Source: Bacillus sanguinis (GTDB lineage Bacteria; Bacillota; Bacilli; Bacillales; Bacillaceae_G). From it: a DNA stretch of 43,678 nt. Shown piece after piece: positions 42,417-43,678 of the stretch (its first letter is position 1; each line of letters starts with the position of its first letter). The position numbers were made by a program, and so were the translations under genes. The notes under the pieces were generated by a model, which was not told where the DNA came from, did no database searches, and saw only the letters and a list, made by a program, of their open reading frames with translations. Where the stretch lies: assembly GCF_018332475.1 (NCBI RefSeq), contig NZ_BOQB01000010.1:1-43678 (forward strand), in the 5' to 3' direction.

Positions 42417-43678
42417 TTATAAACTTTTTGCTTCTGTTTTATTTACTTTTTCAACATGTTCTATCTTGCTTCCCTTATTTTTTGTCGCACGGTAAAACAG
42501 TAAACAAACAATCATAAATGGAATACCACAATACAATGCCATTCTTTGCTCTGGAATAAAGGCCATACCAACAATTACTGTCAAATTTAATACTAACGCA
42601 AGCAGTGGTACGAATGGATACAGCGGTGTTTTAAATTTCAAGTCCTTCACATCCCCGCCCTGCTTAACATATGTCCTTCTAGCTAATAAGTTAGATAGAG
42701 CAATAGATGCCCAAACTAATATCGCTCCGAATCCGGCAATAGAAAGTAGCCATAAATAAACTGTATCTTCCGCATAAATACCTGATAGTAATGAAAGACA
42801 ACCTACAACCGTACTTACAATCAATGCATAAATAGGAACACCATTTTTAGATAACTTACCGAAAATTGGACTAATCATCCCTTGATTAGACATAGACCAT
42901 AACATACGAGAAGTTGCATATAATCCTGAATTCGCAACGGATAGAACCGCTGTAATAATAACGAAATTGATAATATCGGCTGCATAAGGAATACCAATTT
43001 TATCAAATACAACTACGAATGGACTTTCTATCACTCCTGCTTGTTGCCATGGGAATAATCCTGCAAGAATGAAAATAGATAATACAAAGAACACAAGTAT
43101 ACGCCAAACTGTATTATTAATTGCCTTCGGGATTGTTTTTTCTGGATTTTCACTCTCTCCAGCTGCAATACCAACTAGTTCCGTTCCTTGGAAGGAAAAA
43201 TTAACTGCAATCATCGTAATTAAAATAGCTGATAATCCATTTGGAAACAATCCACCATAATCAGTAAAGCTAGAGAACATTGGTGCTGGTTCGTTTCCTT
43301 TCATATCTAGAAAACCAAACATTGCTGCCCCGCCCAAAATAATAAATGCAATGATTGTAATTACCTTAATACTCGCAAACCAAAATTCAACTTCTGCAAA
43401 ACTTCTTGAGGATAACGCATTGATAGCAAAGAGAAGCACCGCAAACACTACACACCAAATCCATGACGGGACATCAGGAAACCATCGTTTCATTAAAATA
43501 CTAACTGCAATCAGTTCAATCCCTATCGTAGCAGACCAGTTTAGCCACGACATCCATCCGACTACATAACCCGCTGCAGGAGAAATGTGCTTTGTAGCAT
43601 ACGTTTGATAAGATCCTGCGTCAGGCATCGCAACAGCTAACTCTCCTAAACAGAGCATTGTTAAATACATAACAAATC
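42417..43678 (-). CDS. Amino acid permease, APC family (5' end beyond the window)
   Basis: A partial membrane protein with about ten TM segments. APC-family features are CLGELAVAMPDAGSYQTYA and FQGTELVGIAAGE near the N-terminal third, and NPEKTIPKAI in the following loop. This is the amino acid/H+ symporter group (similar to LysP, AapA, YbxG); substrate unknown. The frame runs through the window edge without a start: the first visible ATG at 43670 is inside the protein, since family members have about 60 more residues before this point. Confidence 0.85.
   Translation of the reverse strand, partial: FVMYLTMLCLGELAVAMPDAGSYQTYATKHISPAAGYVVGWMSWLNWSATIGIELIAVSILMKRWFPDVPSWIWCVVFAVLLFAINALSSRSFAEVEFWFASIKVITIIAFIILGGAAMFGFLDMKGNEPAPMFSSFTDYGGLFPNGLSAILITMIAVNFSFQGTELVGIAAGESENPEKTIPKAINNTVWRILVFFVLSIFILAGLFPWQQAGVIESPFVVVFDKIGIPYAADIINFVIITAVLSVANSGLYATSRMLWSMSNQGMISPIFGKLSKNGVPIYALIVSTVVGCLSLLSGIYAEDTVYLWLLSIAGFGAILVWASIALSNLLARRTYVKQGGDVKDLKFKTPLYPFVPLLALVLNLTVIVGMAFIPEQRMALYCGIPFMIVCLLFYRATKNKGSKIEHVEKVNKTEAKSL

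Overview
The window looks like a chromosomal segment from a Bacillus cereus-group bacterium (B. cereus, B. thuringiensis, B. anthracis or a close relative). It is AT-rich, and strong GGAGG-type ribosome binding sites and GTG/TTG starts are common. It carries a gamma-type spore protein (SspE), SspK and other small Bacillaceae sporulation-associated genes. Gene order largely follows the B. subtilis yfh/yga region: yfhE, yfhF, recX, yfhH, sspK, yfhJ, yfhP, mutY, yfhS, sspE, ygaB, ygaC, ygaD, ygaE, gsaB, bcp, perR. Species assignment is inference from gene content and remembered protein sequences; no database search was possible.

Layout. 1-4310 (all minus): perR with a PerR box over its own promoter, bcp peroxiredoxin, a small potassium channel, and a three-gene ABC-2 exporter. 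4432-11718 (plus): hemL/gsaB, a very large orphan glutamate synthase large subunit, and ygaE. 11734-22927: the conserved yga/yfh block with spore proteins, DNA repair (mutY, recX), and convergent gene pairs whose shared bidirectional terminators contain stop codons. It also holds an amidohydrolase and a GNAT acetyltransferase preceded by a tRNA-like, attenuator-like leader. 22928-23297 is a gene-free convergent gap holding a cluster of DnaA boxes. 23298-27927 (minus): ugtP (glucolipid synthesis), pflA and pflB (pyruvate formate-lyase). 28266-34175 (minus): a compact six-gene operon, read in the order small basic protein, DUF2642-like protein, tandem-domain GT2 glycosyltransferase, nucleotide-sugar dehydrogenase, NAD-dependent epimerase/decarboxylase, second tandem-domain GT2. 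34344-35726: a membrane-anchored beta-lactamase-like protein with an apparent in-frame premature stop. 35981-43678: a GlcNAc-type PTS permease with a cre site, glutaminase, small unknown genes, ytaF, an HTH-DUF1232 protein, an M20 peptidase and an amino acid permease cut by the window edge.

The strongest leads for new biology are: (1) the leader at about 21945-22139, in which a tRNA-like fold with D, anticodon and T arms but a degenerate acceptor shares bases with a strong intrinsic terminator in front of an acetyltransferase; (2) the DnaA-box cluster at 23041-23232, with three perfect and four one-mismatch boxes between two convergent genes; (3) the glycan operon, whose two glycosyltransferases are both 515 residues long, each made of two GT-A units ending in a repeated RGGF/RGSF-type tail. 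No CRISPR array, insertion sequence, prophage or rRNA gene was seen.
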